This document shows, piece after piece, positions 22,340 through 33,397 of a DNA stretch of 64,000 nucleotides; position 1 is the stretch's first letter, and each line of letters starts with the position of its first letter. The notes below the pieces were generated by a model, which did no database searches, had not been told where the DNA came from, and worked only from the letters and a program-made list of their open reading frames with translations. The stretch spans positions 310,001 through 374,000 of the forward strand of contig JARWMV010000244.1 of assembly GCA_030998015.1 (NCBI GenBank), read 5' to 3'. The stretch comes from Ceratorhiza oryzae-sativae (Eukaryota; Basidiomycota; Agaricomycetes; Cantharellales; Ceratobasidiaceae). A program made the translations under genes and the position numbers.

Positions 22340-25300
22340 ATGGACGCCGAGTTTGAACAGGCTGCTGCGCCCGTCGACGTCTTTGGGACTGTCGAGCCCA
22401 ACAGCAGGGCTGGACCAGGCCACATTCGAGACGTGGTCGAAGGCTCTCCGCCGTCTTCGCCGCTCTTCACACCAGCTGCACGCGTTCCGGCTCGCGACGT
22501 GCGCAGTCGGTAGATTTATCTACACAACGGGAGCACGACAACCGAGTGTACCGAGTCCACTGGGGCCGCAAGACGAAAGCGGGGAGAGCGGGACAGGGAA
22601 GGTCACGAGAGAAGGCGGGAAAAGGACACGCTTCGAGCAGAGCTGGATGCGTCGGCGGCGGTGGCACCTGGGCTTGCACTCGGTACGTTCTGACGTCGCT
22701 CATCATTTTCCAGCTGATCTGCACGTTTTCCTGCTGTTACGTCAAGCCTTTCTTTTCGTCATCGTCTTTATTCATTCGGTCGCTGCGCCTTTTTTCCCTT
22801 CCTTTTCGCTAACATTTTGAAACGGTGAACAGATCCACGAATTGCATCCGACGTACTCGCCCTCGAACGTCGTTTTGCAGCTGCTTCCAAGGGCAAATCA
22901 CCGGCCCCTCGACCGCCCCGCACTCATACACACCGTCCTCGTCACTCACTCCCCGTCACCCCCAACAGAGCAGATGTGCTTTCGACCCCCAACAGAGCGA
23001 ACTTGAACGAACCTTTATCTCCGTTACCTGAAGCTAGCACAGGCGATGAGCCGAGTACAACTGTTGGGCCGGCTCTCCCGTCCTCGGCCGTCGCATCCGT
23101 CTCGCCTTCCCCAGAACCGGTCACCCTCGATCTGGCCCGTCCCAATTCGAGTCGAAAAGTCTGCGTACGCTTCTTTGCTCCCTTCGTCAGAGCCGGAGCC
23201 TGTATCTAGCGGGGCGGATCCCGTCAAACGCTCCAAGAGGGCAAGCCTGACTGCTATGTTTGGTATTACTCGAAAGAAGGACAAGGAAGCACACGCAACC
23301 GAAAAGGACACCGATTCTGACCTGTCACGCATGCCTTCCCGCCTCGGCCGATTGTTCTCCGAGCCGACACACACCGAACATCACATACAATGCTCACCAC
23401 GCACACCTCTGCTACGGCCGGCTCAGACGACCATCCTCATCCATATGGCTATAGCGCCGGAGGAAGTCCGTTGAGCCATTCGCCTACTGCGATTGACCGA
23501 GTGCCAAGACGTTGGCAAGAGCTGCAGCCACTCGGGACCAACTCGCCAAACGTTATGCGATTCTCTACGCTGGCCTTGGGGGAAGTGCGACCGACACCGG
23601 AAGCACCATCTCTACGTCCTTTCATCACACTCTCATCCAAGCTCTAGTAAATTTGTCCGGGGTCCAGGAACGAATCCACTTGAGGTTTTGCGCTGGAGGC
23701 TATCCAAACCGAAACCCCAGCTGTTGGAGGTGGAGCGGACGGATGAGGTATGGGAACGCGAGGTCGAACGACGGATTAGGGATTATCCTCTGCTCCACCA
23801 GCCGACATTAGGCGAGAGCCTGCCTGAGGCGACGTCGTTGGGCTGGTTGCCTTACCTCGAGCCTGTATTTGCCGAGGAACGAGGTGGCGCTGATGAAGAT
23901 GTTGGCATGGGACCAGGCCTAGCTGGTGACAGCAAGAAGCCCATGACAGCATGGTACGTGCTCGCATCATTTGTCGAGGACTACATTTCTGCTCGACGAA
24001 ATGAAGCCAACCGGGGGATCACCACCTAGCCCCTAAACCAATGGACACGTCTCCTACTCCGTCGCACACCAAAGTCACGTCCGACGTCCGAGCCCAAGCG
24101 ATCGTCAATGCTGCTCGCAGTGCTGGCCTTGACGTTAATGAAGGAGCCCGCTTTGGAATTATCGATCGTGCACTGCGAACACGGTCTCGCCAGGGCTCCG
24201 TGCTACAGAGCCTGCACCCCTGCCCGTAATCGCAATTGGAGCTAGAGCCAGATCAAGGCATAGCTCCATTGGGACTTGTGGGTAGCGCGAGCCTGGGTGG
24301 TGGAAGTATAGGAATGGCCAGCGAGCCCCCGTCACCTTCGCACATCCCCCTGTCCCACTCCAAGTTCCTCTCTCCATCTTCATCCATCGAAGCCAAGACA
24401 CGCGCGGACGATCCCACTCGGGTACGTCCCACCGTACAAACCACTCCCACACTCGTTCTCAATCCCAGCTCGTTCCCTCTCGGGCGGCAACGGAAACGGG
24501 AGCGTCGACTGGGGCCGGATGGGGCTGGAGCTCTGGGAGACGGCAAATCCATGTCTCCTTCGTCCTCGAAGATGAATCTGGCCAACTTTATCATGGGCGG
24601 GGCGGCGGTGCTTGGGTTGAACATGCGTCGACGCCCGCCTGGGACTGGCATTGGGCGGGAAGTCGTGAGCGGGAGCGAGAATGAGAGCGCACGCATTTCG
24701 TCGGACGTTTCCCCCGTTCCGAGCGATGTGGATATGAGGTACTACGGAAGGGGTGGGGTGTCAGACGGGGAGGGAGGGCGCGTCAAGAAGCGGAAGAAGA
24801 CGTGGAGGGAGGAAACTGAGAGAGTTCCCCTAAGTGATGGGGCCGGGAGCGGAAGTGGCGAGAGAAGAGACATGAAAAGGCGTAGCTGGAGACAGAGTAC
24901 GGCTGTCATGGTCCCAGTTGAGGTTCAGCCCGAGCAGGAACGGGAAGAGCGAGAAAGGAATAGCCGAGAGGCGAGGGAAAAGGAGAAGGAGTATGCAAGG
25001 AAGAGAGTGTGAGTTTTATGTTTCTTGCATCTCTAAAACAGATACTAACGATCTTTTTAGTGTGGTGGACGACACACACGACACGCTCATGCATATTGAT
25101 GAGCGCCTCCGCAACTTTGTTGATCTGGCCACCTATCTCAACTCGGTACATGAGCAAGGGCACAACGTCTTTGGCGACATGTTCATGACTATCCCGTCAG
25201 ACGTCATCTCCGCGCTAGCCCCCGATCCCTCTGAAGAAGACGGCTCTCACTCTCGAACTCCGACCGCCACATCTCCTCTCACTCCAACCCAACGTACCGC

Positions 25301-25965
25301 ACTCTCTTCAGAAATCCTAAGCTCCTTTGCCCGTCATCTCGAAGGCGAAGAAAAGCCCATCGCCGTTGATATGATCGGTCGATCAACCCTCGACGCGAAT
25401 CTCCCAATTCGGGCATTTGATGTGCTTCACACGCTCGATCACAAACTCAAGGATATTTCGAATAGGATTCGGAGTTTGAGGCAGATTTGCGATGATGCGG
25501 AGCAGGAGAGAAAGGAGGTCAAGCGGTTCTACGAGATTACGGCCGAGAGTGTGGAGACGACATATCCAGAGGTATGTGCAACCGGCTCAAACGAACAGCA
25601 CGCTTTAACTTATCATCGAATGATAGTGTACCCAAATCGAACGGTTGCTGAGCTCCCTCGTCACGGAGGACATGCCTTGGCTTCCAAGCTGGCTTCCTCT
25701 CTGGGTCCGACACCTTCTCGAGATTTTCTCAAACCAGATTCAGTTCCTGGTCGAGAACGGTCTAAGAATCTACGGGTACATGTACCACATCGTCTATATC
25801 ATCGTCCTTCTCGTTTCACTCGTTTTCAAAGTCATTTTCATGTTGGGTCGATTCGTTCGGAGCATTTGGTGGGCCTTGGCTATCGCTGCGATCTCGGGTG
25901 TGGTGTATTTGATGATGTACCCGCCCGATGGCGTACCGGGTCAGGCTGAGGCCGAGAGCTCATGA
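22340..25965 (+). CDS. Large C-terminally anchored membrane protein, family not recognised, several frame breaks
   Basis: I do not recognise this family. The N-terminal start at 22340 (MDAEFEQAAAPVDVFG) leads to a charged coiled-coil-like stretch and a long Ser/Pro-rich region. A conserved-looking block follows (NPLEVLRWRLSKPKP, DYPLLHQPTLGESLPEATS, AWYVLASFVEDYISARRNEA; 23.66-24.0 kb), then basic low-complexity sequence and a helical block from DDTHDTLMHIDERLRNFVDL. Two C-terminal hydrophobic helices (YHIVYIIVLLVSLVFKVIFM and WWALAIAAISGVVYLMMY) imply membrane anchoring. Introns: about 25011-25060 and 25572-25627. Breaks: an in-frame stop near 22513, an extra A at 23154-23157, missing bases near 23390, 23508, 23660 and in the G run near 24011-24015, and a disturbance at 24225. 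Most are homopolymer-type. Confidence 0.6.
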
Positions 25966-26086
25966 TACCCTTTTTTCGTGGTTTGGGTTTGAGGTAGCTT
26001 TTTTTGGATAGATGCGATCCACTGTACATGTATGACTTATGCAGATATGATATATGTATGTATATATATTCGTTCGGGAGGTATTA

Positions 26087-28221
26087 CTATTGGTTAATTC
26101 GTTCTGGATACCTAATTCGAATAGTTTAGCCCAAAGAACCAAAAGAATATTGGCTATGTACCTCTTTCTAATGCGCTCGAGCAAATCAGGTTCCACGATC
26201 TGATCTCTACCAAGCTGATTTCCGAGGGTAAGCCAGCTAGAAAATATTGATGTCAATGAGTGGAAGGTTCTGACAGAAGAATGGAAACGAACCCTGGTCG
26301 GGTGTTATGTTTCCGACCGAATATCTCTGCAACGACCGCATATGAGCTGGTGTCCAATAAGGACGTGAGCAAGAGGACCCACCAATCTTTCGGCCACCGG
26401 GACACATTCTCTCAATCATTCCATACACCTCGTCCGGCTTTCGGCTCGTCTCACGCACTTCGCTTACGATCACATCACAGTCGATTCCCCTGTTAGCCCA
26501 GGACGGCCATTTAAGGTTACCTTGATCGTCAATGATGGTTTTAACGCCAACGAGCATGTGCTCTTTGGTGTGACTGGAGCCGAGGATGAGTATGACGCTC
26601 ATCTGCGTTGAAATATGCCACTTACTTGAGCCAATGTCCTGTTCGGCCGGTACGAATAACTCGTTGTAACTTGTTTCTGGTCAGACTCGAAAACAAAAAT
26701 AATCAAGGAACAGGCCAACCTGGTTAGTCTTGAGCCAGACAACCTCGTCCACTCGAGTGTACCTGGAATCGATATGTTAAGGCTTGAGATGCACCCCGTC
26801 TCGGCAGCGCTTACCCCCAGACTCTCATGCATTCTCTTCCAACCTCCATAGCCCGTCCGGTGACCCACAAGAATAACAAACCCTCATCCTGTAACTGAGG
26901 AATAGGCATTGCTCTCATCTCATCGTCCGTCATGGTTCCATACGGCAAGCTCATGTGGATATCCCACGGCGGATCAGCCATAATCACATGGAACTTGCCC
27001 AATACACCATAATCGAACCGGCGTACGTCGCAATTGATCCATTGTGGTGGCAATAACGGTGCTCCGCCGCCTGGGCCAAGTCCTAGCCTCAAATCTAAAT
27101 TTGGACCAACAGGTTTTGGAGGGGGCAAGACAGCTTTTCCTGGCGCGGTGGAGTAGCCTACTGGCGGATCGTAATCAACTTCGAAGTGGAGGTATCGACA
27201 TGGCGCCTTTTCTTTTCCGCGGCCGCCTGCGCCAAGACCAGATGGGAGCTGGACACCTTGGGCAGGTCGGGATTTGGAGGTAGAAGATGTTAGTGCGGGA
27301 GAGAGCGCGTATGTCGGTTCAGAATAACAGGTGTTCAAGTAGGAACAATGACCGAGAGAAGGGTCTGTATGTGAACGAATAAGAGGCCGGAAATGAACCT
27401 AAACTCAAACTTCAGTTATGATTGAACAGATATACAGATAGAATTGCTACCTTTTCACAAGCTTGCGGGGGCCGCTTGCTATCAGTGGATCCGTTCGTTT
27501 GGGCCTTCACGCAATCGGCTTTGGTCACATATTCGCAAATGGGATTAAACTGTCCGCTCGAGCGATGTTGCTCAGCCAGTAGTCGACCTTTAGCTGTGCC
27601 ACGTTGGAGTAAGTTGTATAAATTCTCCATTGCAGAAGGCAAAGCTTTGGGGGCGGTCACTGGACTAGGTTTGGCTGGCTCCTCGTCACTGAGATCATCT
27701 ACAACCGGAGGTTGCTCGTATTCCCAGGAAGATCTTATATCAGATCATGAAAGAAGCTCACCACGATAGATATCATCGTCTTTGATATTTCGCTTCCTCT
27801 TCCGCGCAGCAGCATCGTCGACTACTACGTTCGCAATTAAAGCCGGCCCTGCCTTGTCATCGAGGATCACAGCCCCATACTCCCAGACCGCGGCGAATTC
27901 AAGAAGGAAAGATTCGAGAAGCTTGACGTCAGTGAGCTTTAAATGGGGTTTGTTCGATAGTATGGTTGAATGAGCGATAAGTGCTTGCAATAGAACAACA
28001 GAGCTGGCTGGCAGAGATATGTGATTTGAATGGTTGGAAAAGAGCTGTCTCAGATTATTAGAGGTTATATCCCGTAGCTCAGTCATCCGGGTAAAAAGAT
28101 ATAATTTGTGCCTCAAGGCCGATTCTGACGAAATAGAGGGCTTGTGGTGGTGGTTAGAATGAGTGGTGTACGGCGTGGCTGTGGCACCCCTTGATCGACT
28201 GGCCTGAGCGCTAGCTGTCAT
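26087..28221 (-). CDS. IME4/METTL3-type mRNA N6-adenosine methyltransferase
   Basis: Catalytic subunit of the m6A writer, acting in the nucleus on GAC-type sites. N-terminal helical region from MTASAQASRSRG, a basic NLS (ARKRKRNIK), then the CCCH zinc-finger pair (FNPICEYVTKADC ... CEKVHF and GHCSYLNTC ... CRYLHFE). The MT-A70 domain follows: CDVRRFDYGVLGKF, catalytic ADPPWDIHMSLPYGTM, LFLWVTGRAMEVGRE, KTNQLQRVIRTGRTGHWLNH, RGIDCDVIVSEVRETSRKPDE, ELFG-type loop IFGRKHNTRPG and TLGNQLGRDQIVEPD. The last intron (about 26095-26160) joins KR to YPERINQ with stop at 26087. All landmark residues are present and I see no frame error. Its start codon lies one base after the stop of the upstream TPR gene. 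Confidence 0.94.
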
Positions 28222-28222
28222 A

Positions 28223-29755
28223 CTATTTCATGCGACGTGTATTCAAATGATTACGACCGCCATACATCGTAAATTCTGGTATACAACTCATCACCATCCA
28301 GCCATTTCCCCATGTTCTCGCCCTGGACAGCTCCGGGTATTCTCGTCTCAATCGATCCATCCGCCTTTTCACTCGCTTTTCGTTCTCTATCCACCGATTC
28401 TCTCCATGGATCTTGAACAAGTACAGGCCTTCTCGTAACAGCTCATCGACAGCCAACTGTGTCCCAATAGTTCCGCCGTACACCCCAACTCTTCCGTCGC
28501 AAATCCCTCCATTTCCCCGTCACATATCTCGCGTGACATGTTCACGACATCTTTGAGTGTATTCAGTGCGTCATCATACATCCTCATCCGGTTATAGAGA
28601 TGTCCAAGATAGTAAGCACACCAATAATGCTGTGTTACGAGCCCTTCGTCTTTGGTCGTTTGCAAGAGTGCTTGATAGGCAGCGAGCGCCTGCTGAAGGT
28701 TTCCTCTATCCTCCTCGACGCGCGCTAAATGGCGGCTACATTGAAACTGCTCTGATCGGCACCCGGAACCTAGAGACTCGTATAGTGATTGAGCTGCTAA
28801 CAAGGAAGAGCGTGCCGTTACGAAATCCTTCGAATACCGAAACAACATCCCAAGGTGCAGGAGACAATCAGCCTCACCACGAGCATCTCCGCATTTATGG
28901 AATTCACGAGCCGCCTCTTGGAAGTGAGATTGCGACTCGCTATGCCGACCTGAAAGGAATGCTACGAGGCCGTTGTTGAATGTAGCATGGACTGTGGATG
29001 ATAGGCGGTAGGGAGGCAAGCCGAGTTGGTCGGCAGGAGAAACCCTGCAGTGGTCGGGTTGATGCATTACTGTCAGCAAACCGTTTAGCATCCGGGTTGG
29101 GCGGATAATAATAAATCAGCACGCGCCTTCGAAAGGAGATTGTGGAGTCAGCTGTGCGGTTAGCATCTGAACTGATTCGATGAAAAGACTAGTTGGTTGG
29201 ACTACATGTCACTATCAGGACGACATCGTCGACATGCTAACGGACTACTGACCTGTCGAGCCGTAAAATTCATAGGCCGGTAATGAGCCTGGGTATGCAC
29301 CGCCTACTTTATTCCACAAGGTTGATGAAAACCTCCATGTCTGGACAACACGCCCTACTCACAGGCAGAATCATCAGATCCTGGACTATTAACTGGACTC
29401 CAAAGCCCAGGTCTCCGCTCAATCTGTAAACGGAGCTCGAGCTTTTGACAAGTACCACTTCTTACGAGTTCTGTGAAGCGTTGGGGTTGTAGGGTGACCC
29501 ATCGGCACCCAGCTGGTCGCTGGATTTGGCGCGCAAGGGACCTGGCCGCAACATGGCTTTCCGGCGGCATGTAGCGACGCCACACGACACAAGCGGCGTC
29601 CAGAACTTCCTACATAACGAGATGGCACAAGCTAGGGGCTCCAATAAAATGTGGCGGTAGACGAAACTTACCTCATACGACTCTGAAAGGGCAACTTCGG
29701 TTGCCAACGGTTCCCCGACATGGTCTTCCGGGATATACGATACGGTGAGGATCAT
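28223..29755 (-). CDS. TPR protein A with unrecognised N-terminal domain (paralogue of the gene at 30.6-32.1 kb)
   Basis: Exon 1 (29672-29755) codes 28 residues, MILTVSYIPEDHVGEPL and on to SESYE. Exon 2 starts EVLDAACVVWRRYMPPESH and contains WVTLQPQRFTELVRSG and LELRLQIERRPG. The same order and splice site occur in paralogue B. The C-terminal half (28.4-29.0 kb) has TPR repeats with the motifs HLARVEEDRGNLQQAL and EGFATEELGCTAELLGH. The frame slips once at 28426-28429 (YEKA to LYLFKIHGENRW), one C short. I know no function; the domain order (short N-terminal module plus TPR) suggests an adaptor or sensor. The stop codon at 28223-28225 abuts the IME4 start. Confidence 0.62.
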
Positions 29756-29771
29756 CCTGCCGGTTGTCTGT

Positions 29772-29807
29772 GAGAGGAGGTCTGAGAGGAGGTCTGAGAG
29801 GAGGTCT
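29772..29807. repeat. 12-bp tandem repeat, three units
   Basis: GAGAGGAGGTCT occurs three times head to tail just upstream of TPR gene A's start. On the minus strand one frame reads QTSS three times. A 111-codon minus-strand frame (29752-30087) runs through it, and I could not decide whether that frame is real. Confidence 0.85.
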
Positions 29808-30588
29808 GGATAGCAATAGGTGGGCGTGCTAGTAGAGCATGAGAATAGCGCGGTGGTATCGCCGCTTTTGTTTCATCCCACCCATCAAGGCAGAGCAGCC
29901 ACGAGTCCAGGTCGTGTGCAGAGAAATCCACCACACCAATTCGTTCTAGCCCAGTTGCGATAGGATAAATGGGTGCGATGACGGACTGGATTGTTTTTGA
30001 TTGAAGGTTGATTCTCCATATGCATCGATTCGTCCCCAGCCTCATTGGCAAAAAACATAAGGTTCTCATCAGAAACGAGGAGGGCATGGCAGCATGAGGC
30101 CTATCTCTATCACATATACTTGCATGTCCCTCTAAGAGCCGCCTCGACTATGGGAAATAGCACGAAATCCAGATGGGCGCTGTTTAAGGTAACGTACTAT
30201 GCAGTGGTTTTGTGGAACTGATATGTGCCGTGTAAGTCTGTATCCTGATTGGCCGAATCCTTATTATTGGAACTGCCCAGCCTTTGAATCGAGCAGTGCT
30301 GTCGGGCACAGGTGACGACCTTAACGCCTGGTGCAAAACAATTCATGATAACCCACAATGATACAATTTAGCTTCATTATGATGAACAGAGTGCCATTCA
30401 GAACGAAGGCTAACGATCTGCACAAAGATGGATCACTACAGGAAGGCTATTATATTACAGATGATTTACAAACAAACCACAACGAGGAGTCCAAGACAGT
30501 TGCGTGGACTGAAAGCAGCCAAAGGAATCGACCCAAAACCAAACGAAGGAGATAAATAGTAATAGAAGAAGCAAGATTGAAGGATATT
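29808..30588. other. Region between the tandem TPR paralogues
   Basis: The minus-strand frame 29752-30087 (starting MPSSFLMRTLCFL, with DLDSWLLCLDGWDE) looks mildly protein-like. It could be an upstream exon of gene A in another frame or a separate small protein. The rest (30088-30588) holds nothing I can support. Confidence 0.3.
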
Positions 30589-32082
30589 TCAAGGCGATGG
30601 ATTCAACAGTTTGGCTCCAATCGACCATTTCCTCGACGCAAACGGTTTGAATATCGATGGGAAGCTTCGGCTAAGCAAGTCCATTCGCTTCTTCACTCTA
30701 TTCTCGCTCTCTATCCACTTGCCCTGTCCGTGCGTCTTGAAAAGCATCAGGGCCTTGTCGTAGCAGTTCATCGCGAGCTGTGGGTGGCCTTCGCGCTCGG
30801 CTGTGTATCCTGCCTCCTCAGTCGCGAATCCTTCAATCTCACCATGCCGTATCCTCTGAGACGTATTAACGACGTCTTTGAGTATCCCCCTAGCTTCCTT
30901 GTGAAGCTTCATCTGATTGTACAGGTGAGCGAGATAATAGAGGCACCAAGTATGTTGGATAATGAGCCCCTCCTGGTCGGCCGTCCTCAGCAGCTCCTGA
31001 TAGGTAATAAGCGCCAACTGATTGTTGCCGCTATCCTCCTCAACGCGCGCCAGATGGCGAGTACATCGGAGCTGTTCCTGCCGACACTCGGGTCCAAGAG
31101 ATTCATAGAGAGCTCGAGCGGTCAAGAGATGCGAGCGGGCGATGACATAGTCCTTCAGATGGCGGCATGACATTCCCAGGTGGCGCAGACAGTCAGCCTC
31201 ACGACGGGTGTCCCCAAGCTCATGAAACTCATAGGCGGCTTGTTGAAACTGTGCGCGGGACTCGGCATGCCTGCCTGCAAGAAATGCGGCAACGCCCTTC
31301 TCGAACGAAACGGGAACTTGATTTCCCGAGGCGGTTGCTTTTGAGGGACTCGGAGGAACTGTTTGGTTGCTCGGCGAAATTGAGCGCTGATTAGGTGGGG
31401 GGTTGGCTATGCTTGAGATCAGTGCTGGGTAGACAAAGGTGGCTATATGGATGACTCACTGTCAAATACTGATACAGGCGTCAAAGGCGTCACGTTGGGC
31501 TGTCCACCAAGTTGAGCTACAGAAAAATATCAAAATCAAAGGGAAAATGCGGTAATAGTAGTTCGCTCACGAGAGAGAAGGATGAGGTCCACGGTTGTTG
31601 TATCCGTCCACTACCGTCGCCGGCAAGGGTAGTTCTGAAGAATGTGTTACCATTTATACGCCGGCAAAAGAAAACACATAGAAACATACCCAATGTGGAC
31701 GGCGACCTGGTTCCCCGACGTGGCTCATCCAATAAAACAGTAGGGGATGTCCATCTGATCTGCAGTCGTAGTTCAAGCTCCTCGACAGATGCGTTTCGCA
31801 CAATTTCGGCAAAACGTTGTGGCTGCAGCGTTACCCACTGGCTTACGTCCCCTCGCTGTATCTGGCGCTCGAGGTACCGCGCAAGGATTTGGTGCTTGGG
31901 CGGGAGATAGTGCTCCCACATATCGCACGCAGCGTTGATGATTTCCTGAATGAAGACAATTGAATTCCAAATGTGAGGTCAAGAATCACATGTATCACGA
32001 GTACCTCGTAGGATTCGGAGGCCATCATCTCGACAATGAGCTCCGCCTGGCCCTCTGGCTGGTAGGTTACCAAGAGCAGCAT
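30589..32082 (-). CDS. TPR protein B with unrecognised N-terminal domain (paralogue of the gene at 28.2-29.8 kb)
   Basis: Exon 1 (32005-32082) codes 26 residues starting MLLLVTYQPEGQAELIVEMM and ending SESYE. Exon 2 (31690-31945) starts EIINAACDMWEHYLPPKH and contains WVTLQPQRFAEIVRNAS and LELRLQIRW. Both align residue by residue with gene A. A Pro/Ser linker (near TPLTPVSVFD) precedes the TPR half at 30.6-31.3 kb: FLAGRHAESRAQFQQAAYEF, HLARVEEDSGNNQLALITYQ, EGFATEEAGYTAEREGHP. It ends at 30589. The splice near 31500-31555 fits only with a one-base adjustment. Function unknown. Tandem arrangement and shared splice site show a local duplication. Confidence 0.65.
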
Positions 32083-33397
32083 GAGGAAAGTAGAGGTATT
32101 AATATGAATGTGGTCGTGCGAGAGAGGATTCCAAGCTTGCGGGGGCTGGCTTATAACACGGGCGACCCGTGGCAAGATCCAGGATGACTTGGCCCGTGCG
32201 GCCTCACTCTGTTTGGACCAATGGCAAGCACTGCTATGGATTCACCTCGGCCACGGCGTGGCATACAAAAGTAGTAACGATGGGCTGTGGTGCGCCCTGA
32301 ATAATATCTAGTGCCTGCGTGAATAACGAACGTTTGTGAGAAACCCACCTGATTGGTTGTCTGTGGTCAATAGAAGATTTCGGCATGGTGTCAGGCACTT
32401 GGCAAATACTCATAAATATCGTGAGGTGGGTTTAATCAGGAAGTATACGTGCATACCAACTAGCGAAAACCGAGCCTTGCAAACCGCAGAGCCTCCTGAG
32501 GTACAGGAACAAGCAGGGGTGGGCTTCGACTCCACTAGGAGATCGGCTTTACTTCATTAGGGTGATTTTCGTGTGAAAAGCTGAGGTCGACGATTCGGTT
32601 TGAGGAGAGGACAAACATGCCGGCTCGTCAACGTGTTGGTAGGGGACTTGCGCCACCACGCACGTGAGGTTCTGTCGATATGTGGATTTATTATCTCATG
32701 TTTAAGCCCAATCTTCAAAAAAACAGCGGTTGCTCTACTTAATGATCAAAAAAGTGAATTCCAGCATCACACAAAATGGAGAATATGGCTCGAAAGACTT
32801 GTATATATACACTCTATAGCGACGTAGACGAGGCAAGCGCGGCTCGCGCAGCCATCCTCCACGTGACAATGCCCAAAAATTGGAATAATTTTGTTGAGTC
32901 GCTTTCGGTGCCACTCATGTACTATGGAAGCATAGGTAGCCTGGTACAATATAAATTAGATTACGCCATTGACATACACATAGTGATTCAAACCCGTGAA
33001 CTCCATGGTGCCTCAAATTGTTCTTATCTCACACCAAAATTATGGCCCTGCAAAACAACTGTCCCAAATGCCACGAAGTATCCCGTCCCGATATACGACG
33101 TCGGATAATTGGATGGTTTTCGGTTAAAGCCTCCTCGGTCACTTGGGTAACATCTGCGCGAATGTGATACCACCATCGCCCGAGACAACAAGTCGACATC
33201 TTGGTCAAATAATTGTTTGCATCTTTGTCCCCTGATCTATGCAGGCGATGGAACTACATGAGGCTACAGACGCATATATTCAACAACTCGGCCGTATTGA
33301 CATGGTTATCGGCTGAATGTCTCTATCCATTCCAAGATATTCGCTCGCCAACTCTCCAGTCGTCGTTCAACATATGTACGTGTCTAATCAAATATTT
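32083..33397. other. Intergenic, 1.3 kb
   Basis: No supported gene. Short frames on the plus strand have no domain. The sequence is AT-richer than the neighbours. The left end should contain the promoter of TPR gene B, the right end the 3' flank of the carboxypeptidase. Confidence 0.4.
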
